DNA from: an uncultured Fidelibacterota bacterium
GTDB lineage: Bacteria > Fidelibacterota > Marinisomatia > Marinisomatales > TCS55
Length of the DNA stretch: 36,783 bases
Reading direction: 5' to 3'
Assembly (NCBI GenBank): GCA_913009735.1
Contig: CAJVYU010000023.1
Span: 1-36,783, forward strand
The notes under the pieces are model-generated. The model ran no database searches, was not told where the DNA came from, and saw nothing but the letters and a program-made list of their open reading frames with translations. The translations under genes and the position numbers were made by a program. The number at the start of each line of letters is the position of its first letter. The stretch's first letter is position 1. Below are positions 1 to 5,962 of this stretch, one piece after another.

Positions 1-117
1 AAAATGGCAATTTGAAATTATTTATAAATTTCATATTAACCGAAATATATTTTTTCGTTGCAAGTGATTTTATTTTTTCCACTGCTGATTTTCGTTCTAT
101 CATTGTTTCATCGATCG
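1..117. repeat. Terminal direct repeat, left copy (contig closure)
   Basis: Bases 1-117 are identical to 36667-36783. The repeat lies inside the primase-helicase gene, and merging the two copies restores one uninterrupted reading frame. This indicates a circular or circularly permuted molecule of 36,666 bp rather than a true pair of terminal repeats. The 117-bp overlap is most simply an assembler overlap. Confidence 0.95.
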
Positions 118-673
118 TGATAATATTGGCCGCGGCGTATTCGCCATTGAAAGTGCTGCCGATGCTGTCAGGTTCAATGTTCGCTACATTTTTTCCAAAT
201 ATGGCATTAACCCAATCTATAAATGTAGATTTTCCTGTTTGTCGGGTCGTACTTACAAGTACCAAAACCGGTAAAATCTGTTCGGGATAAAGGTAAAGCA
301 ATTGAAGGTATTTCAAACCTGCCTCAAATTGGTCTCCGAAAACATGGCGGAGAAGTATCTCAGACCATTTCCATTCGCCTTTTTGAGGAATATATGAAAT
401 AGGATTATATAGATTATAGCAATTCTTATAAATCTGTTCAAAATTAATATTGTCCGGTTTCAATATAAAATCATCGTATTTAGGAATATCATACAAAATC
501 TGTTTACCATGGTCTTGCATGATCTCTTGTTTATTCCATCGTTTTATCTCTTTTTGCAAAATATTATATCGATCCGGTTTGTGAATTATTTTAAAATAAT
601 CGATGCCGACGCGGATATATTGCAAAGAAGCGGCTGATTTTTCCGGTATTTTAGGTCTTTTTATTTTTGGCAT
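1..673 (-). CDS. Phage primase-helicase (SF3-type), N-terminal part; continues at 36783
   Basis: This is the first part of a 419-residue replicative ATPase that crosses the contig ends. It starts at the ATG at 673, 23 nt inside the end of the gene upstream, and runs off position 1. Joined to the right end it gives exactly 420 codons ending at 36080. A Walker A motif (TRQTGKST, about residues 143-150) and a Walker B-like strand ending in ITIDE (about 185-189) are visible. The layout resembles the DUF5906/virulence-E type superfamily 3 helicases that drive replication in many phages. I see no separate primase catalytic domain in the first 100 residues, so a helicase-only role is possible. It is the last gene of the early minus-strand run. 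Confidence 0.85.
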   Translation of the reverse strand, partial: MPKIKRPKIPEKSAASLQYIRVGIDYFKIIHKPDRYNILQKEIKRWNKQEIMQDHGKQILYDIPKYDDFILKPDNINFEQIYKNCYNLYNPISYIPQKGEWKWSEILLRHVFGDQFEAGLKYLQLLYLYPEQILPVLVLVSTTRQTGKSTFIDWVNAIFGKNVANIEPDSIGSTFNGEYAAANIITIDETMIERKSAVEKIKSLATKKYISVNMKFINNFKLPF

Positions 674-995
674 ATTTAAATAGTTTAAGCCAGAATTTAC
701 TCCAGTAGATCAATTTTTGATTCTCATAAATAAAATTCAATTTGTCTCTATAAATCGTTTCACGTTCAAACAAGTCCATTTCTAATTGTTCGGCATATCT
801 TTGATTTGTTTCTATTTGTTCAATGATTTCATTAAGAAAAACGGCAAGGTCTCTATCTTTATTTTTCTTTTCAAAGCTTTCTACAAATCTATCAATTTTC
901 TGAAAAAAGCCGGATCCAACGCTGCCAGCATCAAAAACAGTAAAACGCTCCTCTGATTGAGGACGCTGTGATCCGAATTGATTTAAATTATTCAT
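651..995 (-). CDS. Hypothetical coiled-coil protein, 114 aa
   Basis: No family was recognised. The protein is charged and mostly helical: residues 30-90 are rich in Glu, Lys, Gln and Ile with heptad-like spacing, suggesting a coiled coil. The C-terminus is basic and aromatic. Its ATG overlaps the stop of the upstream GIY-YIG gene by an ATGA junction, and its own end overlaps the primase-helicase start by 23 nt, so the three are probably translationally coupled. A replication accessory role, such as a helicase loader, is only a guess from position. Confidence 0.75.
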   Translation of the reverse strand: MNNLNQFGSQRPQSEERFTVFDAGSVGSGFFQKIDRFVESFEKKNKDRDLAVFLNEIIEQIETNQRYAEQLEMDLFERETIYRDKLNFIYENQKLIYWSKFWLKLFKYAKNKKT

Positions 996-1513
996 TTCTT
1001 TTTTACTTCAAACCACATACCTTCCATTACGGGGAGAATATGGAAATATTTATTTTTGATAAATTTACTCAATGTAATGTCATTAGTTTCAGAAGTATGG
1101 ATAGTTATTCTATCTATTATTTCAAAACTATGACCATAATAATCAAACATTTTAGCCAGCAAATGGGGTTGTTCAATTGCAATAATTCTTTGCTGTTTTG
1201 AAAAAACCCTTATAAAGATAACAAAAACATATAATATATTTAAACCTGTATAAGAATAATTTTCGCAAATCTCTTGTACTTCTTCTTCATCTATATCAAA
1301 AAATTCACCATTCATTCTATTATCTGCAAAATCTTTATGTATAATCTTTTCAAGTTCAGCAGCATCGAATGTTTCAATTTGCCCTAACAAAACCGCGCCT
1401 CTGGGCGAGTAAGTGTTGGCCGCTTTTAATCTGTCTTGGACGTCATCTTTATTAGTCATTCCGATTTTGACACCTCTGAAATCGTTGTGTTTGATAAAAT
1501 AAACGAAAGCCAT
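992..1513 (-). CDS. GIY-YIG superfamily protein (T5orf172/MUG113-like)
   Basis: The N-terminal 75 residues match the T5orf172 branch of the GIY-YIG nuclease fold. A strand with VYFI is followed by KIGMT, then an Arg-containing helix (DRLKAANTYSP), and an AELEKIIHKDF helix before GEFFDI. GIY-YIG proteins cut DNA, and phage members act as homing or DNA-processing nucleases. The classical GIY and YIG tripeptides are degenerate here (YFI and KIG), so activity is uncertain. The C-terminal 95 residues are not recognised. The start is supported by an AGGAG ribosome binding site 9 nt upstream (1523-1527). Its leader carries a terminator-like double hairpin (1530-1603) behind a promoter candidate (1660-1667), so expression may be attenuated. 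Confidence 0.75.
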   Translation of the reverse strand: MAFVYFIKHNDFRGVKIGMTNKDDVQDRLKAANTYSPRGAVLLGQIETFDAAELEKIIHKDFADNRMNGEFFDIDEEEVQEICENYSYTGLNILYVFVIFIRVFSKQQRIIAIEQPHLLAKMFDYYGHSFEIIDRITIHTSETNDITLSKFIKNKYFHILPVMEGMWFEVKKK

Positions 1514-1529
1514 AATAATAATCTCCTAT

Positions 1530-1603
1530 AAAAAAACCGGACACCAACAAAAAAGGCAGCCATCTGTCAGGATGAATACTGCCTTTATGCCGGTAATCCG
1601 GTT
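1530..1603 (-). terminator. Nested terminator-like hairpins in the leader of the GIY-YIG gene
   Basis: Two nested stems are visible. The outer stem pairs 1535-1541 with 1597-1603 (AACCGGA/TCCGGTT). The inner stem pairs 1552-1559 with 1579-1586 (AAAGGCAG/CTGCCTTT). Read on the minus strand, each stem is followed by a run of T residues. The structure sits between a promoter candidate and the AGGAG site of the GIY-YIG gene. It either ends transcripts from the cassette region or attenuates the GIY-YIG gene. Confidence 0.65.
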
Positions 1604-1659
1604 CTTTATTCCAAAAAAAGTGTTTACAAATTTCATTTGACAGATATTTAAATTCATCA

Positions 1660-1667
1660 CAAATATA
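1660..1667 (-). promoter_or_regulatory. Candidate Bacteroidota -7 promoter box (TATATTTG)
   Basis: The minus strand reads TATATTTG, a perfect TAnnTTTG box, inside the stretch GTTGTATATTTGT. The same stretch occurs at the stronger promoter near 9790. No good TTTG -33 box is present at the usual 19-nt spacing, so strength is uncertain. It would start a leader of about 140 nt in front of the GIY-YIG gene. Confidence 0.45.
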
Positions 1668-1731
1668 CAACTTTTTTCAACACGGTTTACGTTTTAATCG
1701 TTTACTGTCGGATGGTGGTGTATATCCGGTA

Positions 1732-1824
1732 GTTGGGCACAATGTCCAGCCCTTTCGATGTGGCCAGTTTGACGAAGAGCAGGACGGCCACGCCCGCCCC
1801 TCTGCTGGTCACCTGATGCCCAAC
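1732..1824. repeat. Structured cassette element, copy 1
   Basis: GC-rich 93-bp element in AT-rich DNA. Outer stem P1 pairs 1732-1739 with 1817-1824 (GTTGGGCA/TGCCCAAC). P2 pairs 1760-1765 with 1786-1791 (GTGGCC/GGCCAC). P3 pairs 1778-1782, inside the P2 loop, with 1802-1806 (AGCAG/CTGCT), giving an H-type pseudoknot enclosed by P1. It follows the 83-aa gene and is the last of five related copies in the direction of transcription. The function is unknown. Confidence 0.8.
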
Positions 1825-1914
1825 ACCGGCTAAAGCAAATGGGGTTTTACGTTTCAATAGAAATATTTATCTAAGTAAAAAATAAAAAACCCACCGCACA
1901 GGGTTATAGGACGT

Positions 1915-2166
1915 TTAATCCAATTTATAATAAGAATTATATGCGCCTGCAATATCTTCCGCCAATTTTTGTTTTTTAATTTCTTCTGCAATTCTTTCGC
2001 CTTTGGTTCTGTTACGATATGCAAGCCAACTTTCCTTTCCTTTTCTCCATCCAACATCATCGGTTAAATCTTTTGCCAGTTGTGTCATTGGGGCTGAAAA
2101 TATAAATCTCCCATTAATGTCCCTAACCACTCCATCATTGCTAACTAATAATTTTACTCGTTTCAT
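1915..2166 (-). CDS. Hypothetical cassette protein, 83 aa
   Basis: No family was recognised. The protein has a short beta-rich start (VKLLVSNDGVVRDINGRF) and a helical, charged C-terminal half ending in Tyr and Asp residues. It is the fifth gene of the array, lying between structured copies 2 and 1. Its stop is 91 nt before copy 1 and its start is 110 nt after copy 2. Sequence just downstream of the gene (about 1845-1880) resembles that downstream of the next gene in the array (about 2390-2420), suggesting that the tail of the unit is shared as well as the element. Confidence 0.65.
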   Translation of the reverse strand: MKRVKLLVSNDGVVRDINGRFIFSAPMTQLAKDLTDDVGWRKGKESWLAYRNRTKGERIAEEIKKQKLAEDIAGAYNSYYKLD

Positions 2167-2275
2167 GTTATAATATTTTAATTTCGGGTCAGTTACAGGC
2201 CGTACCCACCGCCTTTTTTATTTTTATTTCGTTTTTCAATTCAAATTTAATGTTACCCACTTGCCTTAGCCAAAC

Positions 2276-2368
2276 GTTGGGCACAATGCCCAGCCCCCTC
2301 GATGTGGCCAGTTAGACGAAGAGCAGAACGGCCACGCCCGCCCTTCTGCTGGCCACGTGATGCCCAAC
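2276..2368. repeat. Structured cassette element, copy 2
   Basis: Outer stem P1 pairs 2276-2283 with 2361-2368 (GTTGGGCA/TGCCCAAC). P2 pairs 2304-2309 with 2330-2335 (GTGGCC/GGCCAC). P3 pairs 2322-2328 with 2344-2350 (AGCAGAA/TTCTGCT, 7 bp). This copy has the longest P3 and is closest to a consensus. It is very similar to copy 1 and sits between the 92-aa and 83-aa genes. Confidence 0.85.
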
Positions 2369-2443
2369 ACTCAATATAGTGCATGCTCTGTTTTCGTTGA
2401 ATAGAAACATTATCCATTAATCTTTTTCTTTTGGCCTGCGCTT

Positions 2444-2722
2444 TTAATCATTGCCGTAATTTAAAACATACTTTTTTGCTTCATCTTTATTAACGTCTTT
2501 TCCGTCCCAATCAAGGTAAATAGTATCACTATCACAAAGGTCTATTAACTCGCAAATTATTTCTTTTTGTCTTTGTGTATCTTTTTGAGCCATAGCACTA
2601 ACTGAACTTCCTATTTCATAATATTCTTTTAATAACTTTTTGCCTTTTTTAGAGTTACTAAAATCCCAACTTTTTAAAGTTCCCCATTTTAGAGTTAAAT
2701 AATTTTCTGTCTTTGTTTCCAT
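2444..2722 (-). CDS. Hypothetical cassette protein, 92 aa
   Basis: Acidic, soluble, mostly helical protein of unknown family. Notable segments are an aromatic N-terminus (YLTLKWGTLKSWDF), a central helix rich in Lys and Glu, and a C-terminal stretch (IYLDWDGKDV) that could form a beta hairpin with Asp-rich turns. It lies between structured copies 3 and 2, with its stop 76 nt before copy 2. It shares no visible similarity with the other array genes, as expected for independently acquired cargo. An anti-defence or accessory role is possible but unsupported by any motif. Confidence 0.7.
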   Translation of the reverse strand: METKTENYLTLKWGTLKSWDFSNSKKGKKLLKEYYEIGSSVSAMAQKDTQRQKEIICELIDLCDSDTIYLDWDGKDVNKDEAKKYVLNYGND

Positions 2723-2816
2723 TTTATTTTGTTTTTAAACCCACGCTAAAAAGAAAAAGCGCAAGCGGTTAATACTAAGTTTCTATCATTAATTTTCGCA
2801 CGCACCATATTTAAAC

Positions 2817-2908
2817 GTTGGGCACAATACTCGCTTCTCTCAAAGGCGCCCATATTGGATACGAGTAGACGGGCGCCGCCGCCCTGCCGCTCGTACCTGA
2901 TGCCCAAC
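2817..2908. repeat. Structured cassette element, copy 3 (covarying stems)
   Basis: P1 is the same as in copies 1-2 (2817-2824 with 2901-2908). P2 has changed on both sides to GGCGCCC/GGGCGCC (2845-2851 with 2871-2877). P3 has changed on both sides to TACGAG/CTCGTA (2860-2865 with 2890-2895). Paired changes in two stems at unchanged positions are direct evidence that base pairing, not sequence, is conserved. Confidence 0.85.
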
Positions 2909-2985
2909 ACTCAATATAGGTTATGTCTCGCTTTTCGAGGCATGAGAAGGTTTAGCAATTTGATTACAGTATTTCTTTATACATT

Positions 2986-3348
2986 CTACCATAATGGTAA
3001 AAATTGGCTACAAGTAATATCTTTTTCAAACCGTAATATTGAATCTTGGTTGTACATACATTTTCCATTTTGGTTTTCTTTAATCACATCACCTGGACGA
3101 TGATACCCACGCTGCCAATAATCACAATTGGAGCAAATCCTTTCAACTGGTTTTGCATTACAATTTTTTACAGGCCAATGTAATTCTTTCTTTAACTGAT
3201 TGCCCATATCAGCAGCTTCTTTGGCGTTCTTTTTGCTAAGTCCGTGTGTTGCTACGTGCTGCCCACCATCTTTATCAATACCCAATATCACAATATGCGT
3301 ATAGTTATACTTTTCACGTATTTCTTTTACTTCTTTAATTTTAATCAT
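2986..3348 (-). CDS. Hypothetical cassette protein with Cys cluster, 120 aa
   Basis: The N-terminal half looks like an alpha/beta domain with HIVILGIDKDGGQH. The C-terminal half holds a cysteine pattern (CSNCDYW, then GKCMYN, then ITCSQF) that could bind zinc or an iron-sulfur cluster. I recognise no named family. It lies between structured copies 4 and 3, with 67 nt from copy 4 to the start and 78 nt from the stop to copy 3. The Cys pattern suggests nucleic-acid binding or a redox role, but this is inference. Confidence 0.75.
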   Translation of the reverse strand: MIKIKEVKEIREKYNYTHIVILGIDKDGGQHVATHGLSKKNAKEAADMGNQLKKELHWPVKNCNAKPVERICSNCDYWQRGYHRPGDVIKENQNGKCMYNQDSILRFEKDITCSQFLPLW

Positions 3349-3414
3349 TTCAATATATTTTAAATTAATAATTAAGTTTCTTTAGTTACGCTTCGCCACA
3401 CCCCATATTTAAAC

Positions 3415-3505
3415 GTTGGCAGTAATATCCAACCCTTTCAAAGTGGCCAGTTAGATGAAGAGCAGAACGGCCACGCTGTCCCTTCTGTGGCTTACTGCTA
3501 ATAAC
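3415..3505. repeat. Structured cassette element, copy 4 (P1 rewritten)
   Basis: P1 has a new sequence on both sides: GGCAGTAA (3418-3425) pairs with TTACTGCT (3492-3499), with one G-T pair. The outermost GTT (3415-3417) pairs with AAC (3503-3505) across a 3-nt bulge. P2 is GTGGCC/GGCCAC (3443-3448 with 3469-3474). P3 is CAGAA/TTCTG (3463-3467 with 3483-3487). Flanking sequence AAATATGG is shared with copy 3. Confidence 0.8.
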
Positions 3506-3531
3506 AGCACCTATAATTAAAAAAACAGGCA

Positions 3532-4032
3532 TTAGTCGGTTTTAGAAGGTTTAGAAAAAACTTCAAATGAAGATAGTGCATCTCCAACAGTAATTTTTCT
3601 ATCGGCGAATATCCTCAACAATCCACTCTTAGGAAGGCAATCAATACTCCATGATATTGGTTCTATTAAATTTGGAACAGAACCGTATTTTTGAACCCAA
3701 TTTTCCCCCAGCCCACCGATACCGTTAATGTGAATTACATCACTACAACCACTTAATTTAATGAATGGTTTATCTTTTAATACAGCAACGAAATTCATTA
3801 ATCTGAATCCAGAATCATGCAATCCGTTTATATCGTAAATATTAGGTTCTGCAATCCATTTAAATATTTTACTTAAATATTTCCTAATCCAATAGATATA
3901 AACAGATATAAGATTTACTTTTGATGGTAAAATAATTAAACTGTCAAATTCACCTACATCATTATTCCATGCACGTGATGGTAATGATTCAAATTCTTTA
4001 ACTGTCCATTGATTAAATGATTTGTTTTTCAT
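3532..4032 (-). CDS. Hypothetical cassette protein, 166 aa
   Basis: Largest gene of the array, family not recognised. It begins with an aromatic segment (FNQWTVKEFESLPSRAW) and has a Gly/Asp/Ser-rich middle (LHDSGFRLMNFVAVL, then KLSGCSDVIHINGIGGLG). Its C-terminal part is marked by SWSIDCLPKSGLLRIF. The glycine-rich loops and lack of membrane segments suggest a compact soluble domain. It lies between structured copies 5 and 4, with its stop only 27 nt before copy 4. Confidence 0.75.
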   Translation of the reverse strand: MKNKSFNQWTVKEFESLPSRAWNNDVGEFDSLIILPSKVNLISVYIYWIRKYLSKIFKWIAEPNIYDINGLHDSGFRLMNFVAVLKDKPFIKLSGCSDVIHINGIGGLGENWVQKYGSVPNLIEPISWSIDCLPKSGLLRIFADRKITVGDALSSFEVFSKPSKTD

Positions 4033-4102
4033 AATATTAAATATTAAATTTTAAAAGTTAGTAATTTTTGTTTGCCTGTTTTTCTAATCATATCTGCCAT
4101 CC

Positions 4103-4194
4103 GTTAATGCTTCATATCAAGCCCCTTCAATGTGCCGTGATAGCTCAGCCCATAACCGGCACGCCCCCGCTTCTGCTTGCTACGAAAGCATAAC
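4103..4194. repeat. Structured cassette element, copy 5 (most diverged)
   Basis: P1 is ATGCTT/AAGCAT (4107-4112 with 4186-4191), with outer GTT/AAC (4103-4105 with 4192-4194) and one bulged A. P2 is GTGCCG/CGGCAC (4132-4137 with 4157-4162), a paired change from the other copies. P3 is poorly preserved: only TAGC/GCTA (4141-4144 with 4179-4182) or a 3-bp CAG/CTG could form. Confidence 0.7.
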
Positions 4195-4211
4195 ACCACC
4201 TATGTTTAATG

Positions 4212-4400
4212 CTATGTTTCCGTTTCGGTTGACGGCTCATCCTTTGATTGCCGTTCGCTAAATATATTACGAATTAACACAATAGCCACCTGCCTGTATT
4301 CATCTTTTAGAGTTCTGTTATTAATTAGTGCTTCTTTCAACTCTTTAAAAGTCATAGACGTTTTATCTAATACCTTTTCTTTTTTTGTTGTTTCATTCAT
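4212..4400 (-). CDS. Hypothetical cassette protein, 62 aa
   Basis: Small, charged, helical protein with no recognised family. Residues 15-50 (SMTFKELKEALINNRTLKDEY and onward) could form two amphipathic helices. The C-terminus is acidic and Ser/Thr-rich. It is the first gene of the structured-element array in the direction of transcription, with its stop only 18 nt before copy 5. It follows the 42-aa lysine-rich ORF by 18 nt. Function cannot be inferred. Confidence 0.65.
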   Translation of the reverse strand: MNETTKKEKVLDKTSMTFKELKEALINNRTLKDEYRQVAIVLIRNIFSERQSKDEPSTETET

Positions 4401-4418
4401 CGCTCACTTATTTTAATG

Positions 4419-4547
4419 TTAGTACTTAAATCCAATTCTTCGTGCATTTTTATCCAATTCTTCTGCTTTTTTTTTATAGTAAGCAATTTTTTTTTCATGA
4501 AACTTTACTTTCTTTTTCAGTTCTTCTTTTGTTAATTTTTTACTCAT
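4419..4547 (-). CDS. Small Lys-rich helical protein, 42 aa
   Basis: A short open frame begins MSKKLTKEELKKKVKFHEKK and ends GFKY. It is almost entirely Lys, Glu and hydrophobic residues in helical spacing, so it is probably one long basic helix that could bind nucleic acid or pair as a coiled coil. It is in the same direction as its neighbours and 18 nt upstream of the 62-aa gene. There is no strong ribosome binding site, and the low-complexity composition makes chance occurrence possible. Confidence 0.5.
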   Translation of the reverse strand: MSKKLTKEELKKKVKFHEKKIAYYKKKAEELDKNARRIGFKY

Positions 4548-4676
4548 TTTTCTGATTTTTATAACATTTTATTTTAAATTTCTTTTTCAGGTTGCAGAGA
4601 ATAAACCAAAGTCTAACCTTTATTTTTATCCGTAATGGAACTGGCTGGTTAAAAAACTCCTGTACTGAATTATATT
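4548..4676. other. Intergenic gap of 129 bp
   Basis: Separates the VRR-NUC-like nuclease gene from the cassette region. I see no gene, no clear terminator and no structured copy here. Confidence 0.5.
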
Positions 4677-5237
4677 TTACCATTTTTCTAAATGTTCATC
4701 TAATCCGCTATTTTCCAAAGATTTCCATTTTGAAAAAGACATTATTGAGAGAAAGTCATCGACCGTCTTCACAATCACATATTTTTCTCCGTTCGATTCC
4801 GCTCTTAATTGTTCTTTTTTCTGGTCAGGTGATTGTGTATCTTTTCCTATTTTCACTTCGATATTCAGCATTTCGCCACCGAAAAAACAAGTAATGTCGG
4901 CCCGCCCCGGTCTGGTGTGGTTGCTTTTTGCCCAAATCGTGCCGAGTTTTACCTTGTGCCCAATGACGTCAACGCCTATTTTATCCCCAATATACTTCCC
5001 TCTGTCATAGGATTTAACAGGATCGGATCCTTTTGCCCGGAGCAACCTAACGATAATATCTTCCAAGAGTTTGGAGAGATATTGACGGTGTGAAGTAACA
5101 GAATAAAAATATTTCTCCGGGGCCATGGGATAAGGATTTTTCGGATAATGTTTTTTTATCCATGTCTCCAGATATTTGTAGGCTTCGAGCGAACATATTT
5201 TGCTCATTTTTTTGCGTTGATATTGTTTTTCCGTCAT
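4677..5237 (-). CDS. VRR-NUC-like PD-(D/E)XK nuclease
   Basis: 186-aa protein whose C-terminal half carries the restriction-fold active site: Asp114 in GRADITCFFGG, then Glu127-Val-Lys129 in LNIEVKIG, followed by a Gln-rich helix (SPDQKKEQ). This pattern is typical of VRR-NUC and phage Holliday-junction or flap nucleases. The N-terminal half is basic and helical and probably binds DNA. It overlaps the upstream RecB-like gene by an ATGA junction and follows the Rad52-like gene, so the three form a recombination operon. A role in resolving replication or recombination intermediates is inferred from family and context. Confidence 0.8.
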   Translation of the reverse strand: MTEKQYQRKKMSKICSLEAYKYLETWIKKHYPKNPYPMAPEKYFYSVTSHRQYLSKLLEDIIVRLLRAKGSDPVKSYDRGKYIGDKIGVDVIGHKVKLGTIWAKSNHTRPGRADITCFFGGEMLNIEVKIGKDTQSPDQKKEQLRAESNGEKYVIVKTVDDFLSIMSFSKWKSLENSGLDEHLEKW

Positions 5238-5962
5238 AACTCAATTAAGTTTTCAATTTCTGGGACAAAATTTCTTTTTGTACAAATGTCATTTAGTTGG
5301 CAAACATTACACTGTAGAGATGTCGGATTTGATTTAAAATTATTCTTTTCCATCTCTTCAATTCTTTTTTTAACCGTCAAAACCCGTTCTCTGTGAACAC
5401 GTATTCTTTCTTCATCGTAAATTACGCCAAAAAAACGGCTCCATCCTTTTTCAGAAAAAACAGTAAAAAGAAAATTCCGCTTTTTTTTATCTAACATCTG
5501 ATAATGTCTTGCTTGCGTTAAAAAATTATCCGATAACGGAGACCAACGCAACTCTTTTGTGTATTGTGCGGCATTGAAAGCCGTGAATTTTACATCTCCG
5601 ATTATTTCGGTTTTATTCAAAACGCCAAGGCAGTCAATATGACCGATACAATCCTTCGTAATCCATTCGGTTTGTGTAGATTTTGGATCAAAGACTATTT
5701 CTGATTCTTTAAGTACTTTTTTAGCATATTTGACCGTCTCCCTGACTGCTATTTCGGCGGCGCTTTGTTTTTTACTCTTCAAAAGCGGCATTTCATAAGA
5801 ACCTCCCCGGCTGGCACCGAGCAATAATGTTTCAAAAAGTAACCCTTTGGTCATCGCTGCTGTTGCCTCTGTTTCAACTTTATCAAAATATTTTAATTTG
5901 ATAAAATGCGGGCAAACATCTGTAATCATGTCTTTCAAAAGACTTTGTGAGATTTTAATCAT
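5234..5962 (-). CDS. RecB/Cas4-like exonuclease with Fe-S cluster motif
   Basis: 242-aa nuclease of the PD-(D/E)XK superfamily. Visible features are Asp110 (GHIDCLG), Asp123-Val-Lys125 (IGDVKFT), and a QxxxY helix (Gln150 to Tyr154). Four cysteines (Cys17, then Cys218, Cys221 and Cys227) fit the split iron-sulfur cluster of Cas4 and AddB nucleases. With the adjacent Rad52-like annealing protein it forms a two-component recombination pair analogous to phage exonuclease/annealase systems. It would resect DNA ends for strand annealing during replication or repair. It overlaps both neighbours by a few bases, indicating a tight operon. Confidence 0.85.
   Translation of the reverse strand: MIKISQSLLKDMITDVCPHFIKLKYFDKVETEATAAMTKGLLFETLLLGASRGGSYEMPLLKSKKQSAAEIAVRETVKYAKKVLKESEIVFDPKSTQTEWITKDCIGHIDCLGVLNKTEIIGDVKFTAFNAAQYTKELRWSPLSDNFLTQARHYQMLDKKKRNFLFTVFSEKGWSRFFGVIYDEERIRVHRERVLTVKKRIEEMEKNNFKSNPTSLQCNVCQLNDICTKRNFVPEIENLIEL

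Noticed and set aside
12-290. Plus-strand open frames over the primase, coiled-coil, fibre, tape measure and protease genes
   Set aside because: They lie opposite long minus-strand genes with clear domains. Their composition (many Phe, Ser, Cys and Leu) is what reversed coding sequence gives, and none has a recognisable domain.
1681-1914. tRNA or other standard RNA gene in the gaps of the array region
   Set aside because: The GC-rich hairpin elements do not fold into a cloverleaf and lack tRNA consensus boxes. No tRNA was recognised anywhere in the window.
1732-4194. Integron attC sites
   Set aside because: The core boxes are in the reverse order (GTTRRRY first, RYYYAAC last), the inside forms a pseudoknot rather than a simple hairpin, and no integron integrase was seen.
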